The position numbers were made by a program, and so were the translations under genes. The notes under the pieces are model-generated. The model made no database searches and was not told the origin of the DNA. It saw nothing but the letters and a program-made list of their open reading frames with translations. A stretch of DNA of 64,000 nt from contig NZ_JAGGJZ010000005.1 in the NCBI RefSeq assembly GCF_017873235.1, positions 121,217 to 185,216 of the forward strand, in the 5' to 3' direction. Positions 1-7,753 of the stretch are shown piece by piece. Position 1 is the stretch's first letter, and the number at the start of each line of letters is the position of its first letter. The DNA is from Clostridium moniliforme (GTDB lineage Bacteria; Bacillota; Clostridia; Clostridiales; Clostridiaceae).

Positions 1-32
1 ATTAATTTAGGAATTAAACCTAATTTTTTCAT
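1..32 (-). CDS. Start of a leftward gene, cut by the window edge
   Basis: Only the first ten codons are present, reading MKKLGLIPKL on the minus strand, with the ATG at 32-30. A strong ribosome binding site (AGGAGG in minus-strand sense) lies about seven bases upstream, which is why I call a start here. The N-terminus would fit a membrane transporter that opens with a short positively charged segment, for example of the sodium:dicarboxylate symporter type, but ten residues do not allow an assignment. It is divergent from the ACT-domain gene, so the roughly 240 bases between them must hold promoters for both directions; AT-rich sequence there gives no single clear promoter. Confidence 0.6.
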   Translation of the reverse strand, partial: MKKLGLIPKL

Positions 33-271
33 ATGTATTCCTCCTGTGGACAAGTGTATTTTATATGATATTATAAGAATGTGACATAAAAGTCAATTAT
101 TTATTGTAAAATATAATTATAAAGAGGAAATAAGTATAAAAAGAAGAATAACAATAATTATATGCAGATTAATAGATAATATGCTTGCAAATAAAAATAA
201 TAAGGGAAAATTAAATTTTAACGAAAAACAAATTGTGGGATTTGTTTTTAATTTGTGGGAGAGGTTTTAAT

Positions 272-712
272 ATGACTGAAGAAAAATTTTATATAGTTAA
301 TGAATCGGTATTACCTACAGTGTTTTATAAAGTTATAGAGGTTAAAGAACTATTAAACACAGGAAAAGTAAAAGATATATCAGAAGGAGTAAAAAAAGTT
401 GGAATAAGTAGGAGCACTTATTACAAATATAAAGATTCTGTTTTTTTTATGGCAGAGGGAGTTAATAGTAAGAAGATAACTATTGTACTTTTATTAGCTC
501 ATAAATCTGGAGTTTTATCAAAAGTATTAGATTTTATAGCAACAAGACAATTAAATATATTAACAATAAATCAAGATATACCAATAAATATGACAGCTAA
601 CGTAACTATAACATTAGATGTTTCTAAAATTAAGGGGGATGTTAAAAACTTCTTATATAAAATAAGTGAAATAGAAGATGTTATAAAGGTTAGAGTTTTA
701 ACTGTTGAATAA
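272..712 (+). CDS. ACT domain-containing protein (PheB-like, UPF0735 type)
   Basis: A 146-residue protein. The N-terminal part (about residues 1-60) contains a small helix-turn-helix-like stretch (KKVGISRSTYYKYKDSVF), followed by a C-terminal ACT domain (about 70-146; ITIVLLLAHKSGVLSKVLDFI). This layout is typical of the PheB/UPF0735 family, which is thought to bind an amino acid and act in regulation; the ligand is not known from sequence. I chose the ATG at 272 rather than an upstream in-frame codon at 233 because GGGAGAGG lies just before it and family members begin near MTEEKFYIVN. It lies 18 bases before an M24 peptidase gene and is probably cotranscribed with it. Family assignment is firm; the physiological role is not. 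Confidence 0.85.
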   Translation: MTEEKFYIVNESVLPTVFYKVIEVKELLNTGKVKDISEGVKKVGISRSTYYKYKDSVFFMAEGVNSKKITIVLLLAHKSGVLSKVLDFIATRQLNILTINQDIPINMTANVTITLDVSKIKGDVKNFLYKISEIEDVIKVRVLTVE

Positions 713-730
713 AATTTTGGAGGGATTAGT

Positions 731-1981
731 ATGAAAAACGATGTATTTAAGTTAAACAGAGAAAGATTAGCTGAGAAGTTAGAAGATAACTCTTTGCTTA
801 TTCTTTTTGCTGGAAAAGCACCAAAGAAAACAGCAGATGAACAATATCAATTTACACCAAACAGAAATTTTTATTATGTAACAGGTATAGATGAGGAAGA
901 TCATATATTTGTTATGGGAAAATTTGATGGAAAAGTAATAGAAAAAATGTTTATAAAAGAAATTGATCTTGAAATGGAAAAATGGTATGGAAAGACAATA
1001 AGAAAAGAAGAAGTTTTTGAAGTAAGTAAAATAGAAGATGTTCAATACTTAGGAGATTTAAAGCCATTCTTAAATAAGATATTAAATGAAAAGGTAGAAA
1101 TGAATATTTATTTAGATTTAGAAAGAGATGCATTTGAAAGCCTTCCTTCTGTAAGTAGTTCATTTTGTAAAAAACTTAGAAATAAATATCCTCAAGTTAC
1201 AATAAAGAATGTATTTCAATTATTTGCTCCTTTAAGACTTGTAAAGAGTCCTGAGGAAATAAATGAAATGCAAAAGGCTATAGATATAACAATTAAAGGT
1301 GTAGAATCACTTATGAAAAACTCTAAAGCTGGAATGAAAGAATATGAATATGAAGCATATTTTGAATTTGAATGTAAGAAAAATGGAGTAAAGGATTATG
1401 CATTTAAAACTATTGCAGCAGCAGGAAAAAATGCAACAATACTTCATTATGTTGATAATGATGCAGAAGCTAAAGATGGAGATTTAATTCTTTTTGATTT
1501 AGGTGCACAAGTTAACTATTATAATGGGGACATTTCAAGAACATTCCCTGTAAATGGTAAGTTTACTCAAAGACAAAAGGAAGTTTATGAAGCTGTACTT
1601 AGAGTAAATGAAAAAGTAATAGATGCATTAAAACCTGGAGTTAAATTCTTAGAAATTAACAAACAATCAAGAGAGTGGATTGCAGAAGAGTGTGTAAATC
1701 TTGGATTAATAGATAATTTAGAAGAAGTATCTAAATATTATTGGCATAGTATAGGTCATAGTTTAGGATTAGATACTCATGACATTGAAAATGTAGGAAG
1801 AGATACTATATTAGAACCAGGAATGGTATATACAGTAGAACCAGGAATTTATATAGGAGAAGAAGGAATTGGAGTAAGAATTGAAGATGATGTATTAATA
1901 ACAGAAAATGGTAATGAAGTTCTTACTAAAGAAATGATTAAAAGTGTTAAAGAAATAGAAGATTTTATGGCGAAATGTTAA
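731..1981 (+). CDS. Xaa-Pro aminopeptidase, M24B family with AMP_N domain
   Basis: A 416-residue cytosolic metallopeptidase expected to remove N-terminal residues preceding proline. Residues 1-140 form the aminopeptidase P N-terminal domain (the FTPNRNFYYVTGIDEED segment is diagnostic). The C-terminal pita-bread fold carries all five metal ligands: Asp in LILFDLGAQ, Asp in GDISRTFPV, His in HSIGHSLGLD, Glu in YTVEPGIYI and Glu in GVRIEDDVL. Length is normal for bacterial PepP-type enzymes. GGAGGG stands about eight bases before the ATG. It follows the ACT-domain gene closely. It is one of three M24 peptidases in the window, each with a different N-terminal architecture, so exact substrate preference cannot be told apart from sequence. 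Confidence 0.92.
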   Translation: MKNDVFKLNRERLAEKLEDNSLLILFAGKAPKKTADEQYQFTPNRNFYYVTGIDEEDHIFVMGKFDGKVIEKMFIKEIDLEMEKWYGKTIRKEEVFEVSKIEDVQYLGDLKPFLNKILNEKVEMNIYLDLERDAFESLPSVSSSFCKKLRNKYPQVTIKNVFQLFAPLRLVKSPEEINEMQKAIDITIKGVESLMKNSKAGMKEYEYEAYFEFECKKNGVKDYAFKTIAAAGKNATILHYVDNDAEAKDGDLILFDLGAQVNYYNGDISRTFPVNGKFTQRQKEVYEAVLRVNEKVIDALKPGVKFLEINKQSREWIAEECVNLGLIDNLEEVSKYYWHSIGHSLGLDTHDIENVGRDTILEPGMVYTVEPGIYIGEEGIGVRIEDDVLITENGNEVLTKEMIKSVKEIEDFMAKC

Positions 1982-2010
1982 TAAATTATATACAAAACAT
2001 TAAAATTATA

Positions 2011-2039
2011 TTGATAGCGATATAATTTTAATGTATAAT
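2011..2039 (+). promoter_or_regulatory. Sigma-A promoter of the lysine-riboswitch transcript
   Basis: TTGATA at 2011-2016 and TATAAT at 2034-2039 are separated by 17 bases. The predicted start near 2046 lies about 20 bases before the riboswitch aptamer, as expected for a leader promoter. Confidence 0.75.
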
Positions 2040-2063
2040 TACATTAATTAACAAGTGAATAAT

Positions 2064-2297
2064 TAGAAGAGGTAGAGGCGCAATATTTAAAAGTACTATT
2101 ATTGAGGTAAGCACAATGAAGTAATAGGAAAGGAAATATTGCCGAAGGATGTAATCAATGCTTTAAGATTACAATCCTGGGCTTATGTAAAATATGCATA
2201 AGACTGTCACAAAAGATATTTGTGGTGAGCTATCATTCAACGGATTTTTGCACATATAGCATAGAACCTTGAGTGTTATCTCAAGGTTCTTTTTTTT
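2064..2297 (+). ncRNA. Lysine riboswitch (L box) with intrinsic terminator
   Basis: The leader carries the conserved L-box blocks in order: GGTAGAGGCGC near 2071, AGTAATAGGAAAGG near 2120, GCCGAAGG at 2141, CTGGGCTTATG near 2177, ACTGTCAC near 2203 and GGTGAGCTATC near 2224. It is followed by a classic terminator with an 11-bp stem (2263-2273 with 2280-2290) and a run of T to 2297. In this family lysine binding favours the terminator, so expression of the downstream transporter should fall when lysine is plentiful. The match to the family is visible by eye; ligand response is inferred from the family. Confidence 0.93.
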
Positions 2298-2357
2298 ACA
2301 TTAAAGTAAATGATGGGCCTCTAAATATTCACAAAATTATTTAAGGGGGATTCAATC

Positions 2358-4070
2358 ATGAAAAAAAGAAATTATTTGGTATTTTTTTTAACGTTTATCT
2401 TAATGATGAGTATGTCAACAGTTGTTTTTGCAGCAGAGGTAGATCCGGGAACTTTAAATGCAGACAAGTTTGGAATATGGACAATCATTCCACCTTTAGT
2501 TGCAATTATATTAGCATTTATAACTAAAAATGTTGTTATTTCTTTATTTATTGGAACATTAGCAGGATGTTTTATGCTTCAAATTTTAGATCATAACGCA
2601 TTTATATCATTAATACAAGCATTCTTAGACTTTATTCAAAGAGTATTAAGTTCTTTAGCAGATCCATGGAATGCTGGTATTATACTTCAAGTTTTAGCAA
2701 TAGGTGGAGTTATAAATTTAGTTGCAAAAATGGGAGGGGCAAAGGCTATAGCAGAAGCATTAGCTAAGAGAGCAAAAACTCCAAGAAGTGCCCAACTTGT
2801 AACTTGGTTTTTAGGAATTTTAGTATTCTTTGATGACTATGCAAATTCATTAATTGTTGGACCTATAATGAAACCTGTTGCAGACAAATTAAAGGTTTCA
2901 AGGGAAAGACTTGCTTTTATAATTGATGCAACAGCAGCACCAATTGCAGGACTTGCAATTATTTCAACATGGATTGGACTTGAAGTTGGACTTATAAATG
3001 ATTCATTTACTCAAATAGGAGTTAAAGTAGATGCCTTTGGAGTATTTTTAGAAACTATTCCTTATAGGTTTTATAATATATTAATACTTGCCTTTGTTGT
3101 TATAACAACAATTATGCTTAGAGATTTTGGTCCTATGAGGAAGGCAGAAATTAGAGCGAGAAAAGGAATAAAGGATAAAAAATCAGAACTTGAAAGTATT
3201 AGTGTAAATGAAGAAATGGAAGTAAAAGAGGGGGTAAAATTAAGTATATGGAATGCAATTATTCCAATAGGTACACTTATAATTTCGGCACTTATAAGTT
3301 TTTATTATAGTGGATATTCAGCAATAATGGCTGGAAAAGATGTAGCCCTTCAAAAAATATTAACTGAAGCACCATTTTCATTTAATGCAGTGCAGCAATC
3401 CTTTAGTGCAGCAGATGCATCAACTGCTCTTTTCCAATCAGCAGTATTTGCTTCAATAGTTGCAATAGCAATGGGAGTTCTTAAAAAGATATTTACGGTG
3501 TCAGAGGCAGTAGATGCTTGGATTGATGGAATGAAGGGACTTATAATTACAGGAGTAATACTTTTACTTGCTTGGTCATTAAGTTCAGTAATAAAGGATT
3601 TAGGTACAGCAAAATATTTAGTAACATTATTATCTGGCTCAATACCACAGTTTTTACTTCCAAGTATAATATTTGTATTAGGTGCAGTAATATCCTTTGC
3701 AACAGGAACTGCCTATGGAACAATGGGAATACTTATGCCACTTGCAATACCTTTAGCTCATTCAATATCACCAGATATGGGATATATTATAGTAAGTACA
3801 AGTGCAGTACTTACAGGAGCAATATTTGGAGATCACTGTTCACCAATATCAGATACAACAATTCTTTCATCAATGGGGTCTGGTTGTGATCATATAGAAC
3901 ACGTAAGGACTCAAATGTGGTATGCATTATTTGTTGGAGGAATAACAATTATATTTGGATATATTCCAGTAGGATTAAATATACCAATATATATTGTACT
4001 TCCAGTAGCAATAATTATAATTGCAATAGCTGTAAGATTTATTGGAAAACCAGTAGATAATGTAGAGTAA
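2358..4070 (+). CDS. NhaC-superfamily transporter, predicted lysine importer
   Basis: A 570-residue polytopic membrane protein of the Na+/H+ antiporter NhaC superfamily; FFDDYANSLIVGPIMKP and GDHCSPISDTTILSSMGSG are the hallmark segments. About twelve hydrophobic stretches are visible, with a hydrophilic charged loop around residues 260-295. Residues 1-26 look like a cleavable signal peptide ending in Ala-X-Ala (VFAAE), an extra feature compared with plain NhaC. The gene stands alone directly behind the lysine riboswitch, and NhaC-like proteins under L-box control have been proposed as lysine transporters (LysW). So lysine uptake is the best inference; a general antiporter role is the alternative. 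GGGGGA precedes the ATG. Confidence 0.88.
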   Translation: MKKRNYLVFFLTFILMMSMSTVVFAAEVDPGTLNADKFGIWTIIPPLVAIILAFITKNVVISLFIGTLAGCFMLQILDHNAFISLIQAFLDFIQRVLSSLADPWNAGIILQVLAIGGVINLVAKMGGAKAIAEALAKRAKTPRSAQLVTWFLGILVFFDDYANSLIVGPIMKPVADKLKVSRERLAFIIDATAAPIAGLAIISTWIGLEVGLINDSFTQIGVKVDAFGVFLETIPYRFYNILILAFVVITTIMLRDFGPMRKAEIRARKGIKDKKSELESISVNEEMEVKEGVKLSIWNAIIPIGTLIISALISFYYSGYSAIMAGKDVALQKILTEAPFSFNAVQQSFSAADASTALFQSAVFASIVAIAMGVLKKIFTVSEAVDAWIDGMKGLIITGVILLLAWSLSSVIKDLGTAKYLVTLLSGSIPQFLLPSIIFVLGAVISFATGTAYGTMGILMPLAIPLAHSISPDMGYIIVSTSAVLTGAIFGDHCSPISDTTILSSMGSGCDHIEHVRTQMWYALFVGGITIIFGYIPVGLNIPIYIVLPVAIIIIAIAVRFIGKPVDNVE

Positions 4071-4110
4071 AAAAAGTAATTAATTATATTAACTAAATAA
4101 ATTTTATTAA

Positions 4111-4176
4111 AAAGCAAAATAGTAAACTTTTATGGATTTATATAAATTTCATAAGTTTATGGTTTTGCTTTTTTTG
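4111..4176 (+). terminator. Intrinsic terminator after the NhaC-type transporter
   Basis: AAAGCAAAA (4111-4119) pairs with TTTTGCTTT (4163-4171), with an inner TAAACTT/AAGTTTA pairing, and is followed by T residues. Confidence 0.75.
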
Positions 4177-4297
4177 TTGTAGTAAATTTTAAGAAAAATA
4201 TTTATATAATAGATTTAGTCTATTTTAAATAAATGTATCATTAAACAAATTAAAATAATATCTTAATAAAGAGATAGAAATAAGTTCAGGAGAAGTT

Positions 4298-4795
4298 ATG
4301 AGAAATAGAAATGTTATGAAAAATAGTGATATGTTTTCTAACATATTTGCTCAAACATTTTCAACCATTATAAATGATACAAACCTTATAGATAATTTAT
4401 TTAATAGTTTTTTTAGTGAAGATACATTTCAAAATATTAATTTAGGTGAAAATTTAATAAAGGTTAATATAAAAAATGAAAAAGATAAGTATTTAATTGA
4501 AGGGGTATTTCCAGGAATAGAAAGAAAAGATATAAGAATTGATTATAAAGATGATTATATATATTTAAATGTTAATAGAAAGCAAGTTTATTCAAATGGA
4601 TATAATATGTCTATGGTAGTTATGCAGTATGGGGATGGGTTTAGTAAGGAATTTTTTGTACCAAACGGAGATATATCTAAGATGAATGCTTCATTTAAAA
4701 ATCATAGGTTAAGATTAGAACTTCCTAAATTGAATATAGAATCTTTTGATGATAATTGTAATATTATAGATGTAGTAGATTTTAAAGAAGAATAA
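4298..4795 (+). CDS. Hsp20/alpha-crystallin small heat-shock protein
   Basis: A 165-residue small heat-shock protein that would hold unfolded proteins in the cytosol. The alpha-crystallin domain spans about residues 48-145, opening with IKVNIKNEKDKYLIEGVFPGIERKD-type beta strands and closing with NASFKNHRLRLELPKL, which matches the conserved beta8-beta9 region. The N-terminal 45 residues are variable and the C-terminal tail is acidic rather than carrying a clear I-X-I/V motif. The ATG at 4298 has CAGGAGAAG six bases upstream. The gene is flanked by terminators or spacers and looks monocistronic. No CIRCE (HrcA) element is evident in the 220-base upstream region. Confidence 0.92.
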   Translation: MRNRNVMKNSDMFSNIFAQTFSTIINDTNLIDNLFNSFFSEDTFQNINLGENLIKVNIKNEKDKYLIEGVFPGIERKDIRIDYKDDYIYLNVNRKQVYSNGYNMSMVVMQYGDGFSKEFFVPNGDISKMNASFKNHRLRLELPKLNIESFDDNCNIIDVVDFKEE

Positions 4796-4902
4796 TTATT
4801 TATATATAAATGTATTCTATGATTTTATTATGTCTTATAACTTGATATAAGACACTTGTTGTGGGAAAATATAATAAACAATAGAAAAAGGGGCGAGATC
4901 TT

Positions 4903-6678
4903 ATGAAGGTAGCAGATAGGATAAAATCATTGAGAAACTTAATGAGAGAGAAAAAAATAGATTATTATATTATATCTAGTGGAGATGCTCATCAAAGTGA
5001 GTATGTTTGTGACCATTATAGAGGTAGAGCTTATATGTCAGGATTTACAGGATCAGCAGGCACATTATTAATAGGATTAGATAAGGGGATTCTTTGGACT
5101 GATGGCAGATACTTTATTCAAGCAGAAGATCAACTTAAAGGCTCTGGAATAGAATTATTTAAAATGAGAATACCTGGATGGCCTACTTTAGAAGAGTGGC
5201 TTATGGATAATATGAAAGCTGGTGAAACATTAGCTTTTGATGGTAAAACTTTCTCTATAAATAGTTATAAAAATTTTAAAAATATAGAAAATAAAAAGAA
5301 AATTAATATAAAGATAGATGAAGATTTATTAGATGAAGTATGGATTGATAGACCAGAATTACCTAATGGAGAAGCTTTTATTCATAATATTAAATATTGT
5401 GGTAAGAGTGCAGGAGAAAAAATAAACGAAGTAAGAGAAAAGATGAAAGAATTGGGAGCTGAAAATTATATAATAGCTTCCTTAGATGATATAGCATGGC
5501 TTTATAATATTAGAGGAAATGATATACATTGTAATCCTGTTGTTATAAGTTATGCATTAATTAAAGAAACAGAAGCATTTTTATATGTAGATAAAAATAA
5601 AATATCTAATGAAATGGAAAAAGACTTAAATAGAAATGGAATAACTGTAAAGGGTTATAATGAATTAATAGATGGAATTAAAGTGTTAAAGGGAACAATT
5701 TTAATTGATCCTAATAAGATTAGTGCTTCAATATATGAAAATATAAAGAATAAAGAAAATATAATTGAGCATTTAAATATAACAACATCTTTAAAGGCTA
5801 TAAAAAATAAGGATGAAATCGAAAACCTAAAAAGATGCCAAGTAAGAGATGGTGTTGCAATGGTTAGATTTATGAAGTGGCTTAAGGAGAATTTAGGTAA
5901 AGTAGAAATAAGTGAGATTTCAGCTTCAAATAAATTAGAGGAATTTAGGGCTTTAGGGGAATTGTTTAGAGGAATAAGCTTTGATACAATTGCAGCTCAT
6001 AAGGAACATGGTGCAATGATGCATTACTTTCCAACTAAAGAAACTGATTATAAACTAGACAAAAAAGGTTTCTTATTAGTAGATTCAGGTGGACAATATT
6101 TAGATGGAACTACAGATATAACAAGAACCTTTGTTTTAGGAGATCTTACAGATGAAGAAAAGAGAGATTTTACATTAGTTTTAAAGTCTCACATAAATTT
6201 AATGACAACAAGATTTTTAAAGGGAACAACAGGATCAAATGTTGATATAAGAGCTAGAGGGCCACTATGGGATAATGGAATAGACTATAAATGTGGAACA
6301 GGACATGGAATAGGCTTTTTCTTAAATGTACATGAAGGACCTCAAAGTATAAGTCCAGTACCAAATAAGATTGCTCTAGAACCTGGAATGATTGTAACTA
6401 ATGAACCAGGAGTTTATAAAGAAGGAAAGCATGGTATAAGAACAGAAAATGTAATGCTTGTTGTAAATGATATTACATCAGAAGAATTTGGACAGTTCTA
6501 TAAATTTGAAGTTATATCATTATGTCCTATTGATTTAAATGGAATAGACTCAGATTTATTAAGCAAAGAAGAAAAGAAATGGCTTAATGATTATCATAAA
6601 AATGTATTTGATACATTATCACCTTATTTAAGTAATGAAGAAAAAGAATTTTTAAGAAATGAAACTAGAGAAATATAA
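4903..6678 (+). CDS. Three-domain Xaa-Pro aminopeptidase (M24B)
   Basis: A 591-residue aminopeptidase P of the long type, with two creatinase-like N-terminal domains (about 1-135 and 155-300) before the catalytic domain (about 305-520) and a C-terminal extension. Metal ligands are intact: Asp in LLVDSGGQY, Asp in GTTDITRTFVL, His in GTGHGIGFFLNVHEG, Glu in IVTNEPGVY and Glu in HGIRTENVML. This architecture matches eukaryotic-like APP1 enzymes, also common in Firmicutes. It would release N-terminal residues before proline from peptides in the cytosol. GGGGCGAGA precedes the ATG. It is monocistronic, with a strong terminator immediately downstream. Confidence 0.93.
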   Translation: MKVADRIKSLRNLMREKKIDYYIISSGDAHQSEYVCDHYRGRAYMSGFTGSAGTLLIGLDKGILWTDGRYFIQAEDQLKGSGIELFKMRIPGWPTLEEWLMDNMKAGETLAFDGKTFSINSYKNFKNIENKKKINIKIDEDLLDEVWIDRPELPNGEAFIHNIKYCGKSAGEKINEVREKMKELGAENYIIASLDDIAWLYNIRGNDIHCNPVVISYALIKETEAFLYVDKNKISNEMEKDLNRNGITVKGYNELIDGIKVLKGTILIDPNKISASIYENIKNKENIIEHLNITTSLKAIKNKDEIENLKRCQVRDGVAMVRFMKWLKENLGKVEISEISASNKLEEFRALGELFRGISFDTIAAHKEHGAMMHYFPTKETDYKLDKKGFLLVDSGGQYLDGTTDITRTFVLGDLTDEEKRDFTLVLKSHINLMTTRFLKGTTGSNVDIRARGPLWDNGIDYKCGTGHGIGFFLNVHEGPQSISPVPNKIALEPGMIVTNEPGVYKEGKHGIRTENVMLVVNDITSEEFGQFYKFEVISLCPIDLNGIDSDLLSKEEKKWLNDYHKNVFDTLSPYLSNEEKEFLRNETREI

Positions 6679-6696
6679 AAATATTTTTGCTTAAAG

Positions 6697-6737
6697 ACCA
6701 AAAAGAAGCTCCCTATGGAGCTTCTTTTTGGTGGTTT
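6697..6737 (+). terminator. Strong intrinsic terminator after the long M24 peptidase
   Basis: A perfect 16-bp stem (6697-6712 with 6717-6732) has a four-base loop and a T-rich 3' side. It lies between convergent genes and may also help to end the leftward FUSC transcript. Confidence 0.9.
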
Positions 6738-6809
6738 TTAATTATATTAGAAAATTTTTTATTATAAAAAATTTTACAAAAATAGATTAATTTTCTATAT
6801 TATTTTTAT

Positions 6810-7301
6810 TTAAGCTGTCTTTTCTTTTGGGGGATTAAAATATTTATTAATTAATATAGCTACAATAATACCTATTGCAGTATCAATACTTCTTCCAACT
6901 GCATAAGCATAAGATTGAGGGCCGCTATAATTTATCATTATACCTATAAGAACTATACATGCTATTGTTACAGAACCAGGCTTATTAAAAAGATTGCATG
7001 TATATATAACTGCAACAATACCAAGACCTGTAACAAAGGAGTTATAATCATATAACAAAGGAATTTTAATCATAATAAATATTATAACTATTCCAAATAC
7101 ACCACCAAGAATTGTTCCTATAAGTCTATTTTTACCCATTGCAAAGGAACTTGAAACAGTATCTTTCATACAAATAACTGCTGCTATGCAGGCATAAAAT
7201 GCATTTTCTCTTCCAATAAAATTAAAAATAACCATACATACAGTAACTGCTAAGGCGGTTTTTATGTTACGTAAACCTACTCTATGTATATTTAGTTTCA
7301 T
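6810..7301 (-). CDS. FUSC-family / aromatic acid exporter-like membrane protein
   Basis: A 163-residue hydrophobic protein with four to six likely membrane segments. The opening HRVGLRNIKTALAVTVC and the central GKNRLIGTILGGVFG segment are typical of the short FUSC/ArAE_1 module. Such modules usually form part of a 300-350 residue protein with a cytosolic C-terminal domain; here the protein ends right after the membrane part (NKYFNPPKEKTA), so it is a short, membrane-only version. Substrate unknown; family members are annotated as aromatic acid exporters. GGAGG stands about eight bases upstream of the ATG. It is monocistronic and divergent from the metG leader. Confidence 0.8.
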   Translation of the reverse strand: MKLNIHRVGLRNIKTALAVTVCMVIFNFIGRENAFYACIAAVICMKDTVSSSFAMGKNRLIGTILGGVFGIVIIFIMIKIPLLYDYNSFVTGLGIVAVIYTCNLFNKPGSVTIACIVLIGIMINYSGPQSYAYAVGRSIDTAIGIIVAILINKYFNPPKEKTA

Positions 7302-7382
7302 ATTTAATTTCCTCCTATTTTGATATTTTAATATTATACCATAGGAAATAATATTGTGTTAATTTAATATACCCTAAAATAA

Positions 7383-7411
7383 TTGACATATATTAATATA
7401 TAGAATATTAT
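7383..7411 (+). promoter_or_regulatory. Sigma-A promoter of the metG T-box transcript
   Basis: A perfect TTGACA at 7383-7388, a 17-base spacer, then TATTAT at 7406-7411. It is placed about 25-30 bases before the T-box stem I. Confidence 0.8.
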
Positions 7412-7432
7412 ATACTTAAAATGTAAATGCTA

Positions 7433-7695
7433 TGATAAGAAGAGTAGTAAAAGTATATTTCTAAAGAGAGCTAACAATTTGCTGAGAGTTAGTGTTATAG
7501 ACTTTTATGAAGATGGCCTTTGAGCATATCTTTTGAGCTTATAAATTTAAGGTTAGGAAGATACGGGAGCAACCGTTATATTGCATGGTGATGATAGTCA
7601 CCTAGTGAGTTTCTTATTGTGAGGTAAGAAAGAAATAGAGTGGTACGCGTATATACAACGCCTCTATGCAATATGTGTTGCATAGAGGCTTTTTT
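7433..7695 (+). ncRNA. T-box riboswitch, methionine specifier
   Basis: A T-box leader. The specifier codon is ATG at 7513-7515 in the GAAG-ATG-GCC context, mirroring GAAG-AAC in the asnS leader of this window. The T-box core GAGTGGTACGCG lies at about 7638-7649, and the competing terminator has a 12-bp stem (7660-7671 with 7678-7689) plus six T. Uncharged tRNA-Met should bind the specifier and the T-box bulge and stabilise the antiterminator, turning on metG. The mechanism is known for the family; assignment to methionine rests on the ATG specifier and the gene behind it. Confidence 0.93.
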
Positions 7696-7753
7696 AATAG
7701 ATTTAAAATAATAAACTATATATTAGTATTTTAAGTATAAGGAGGATTTTAAT

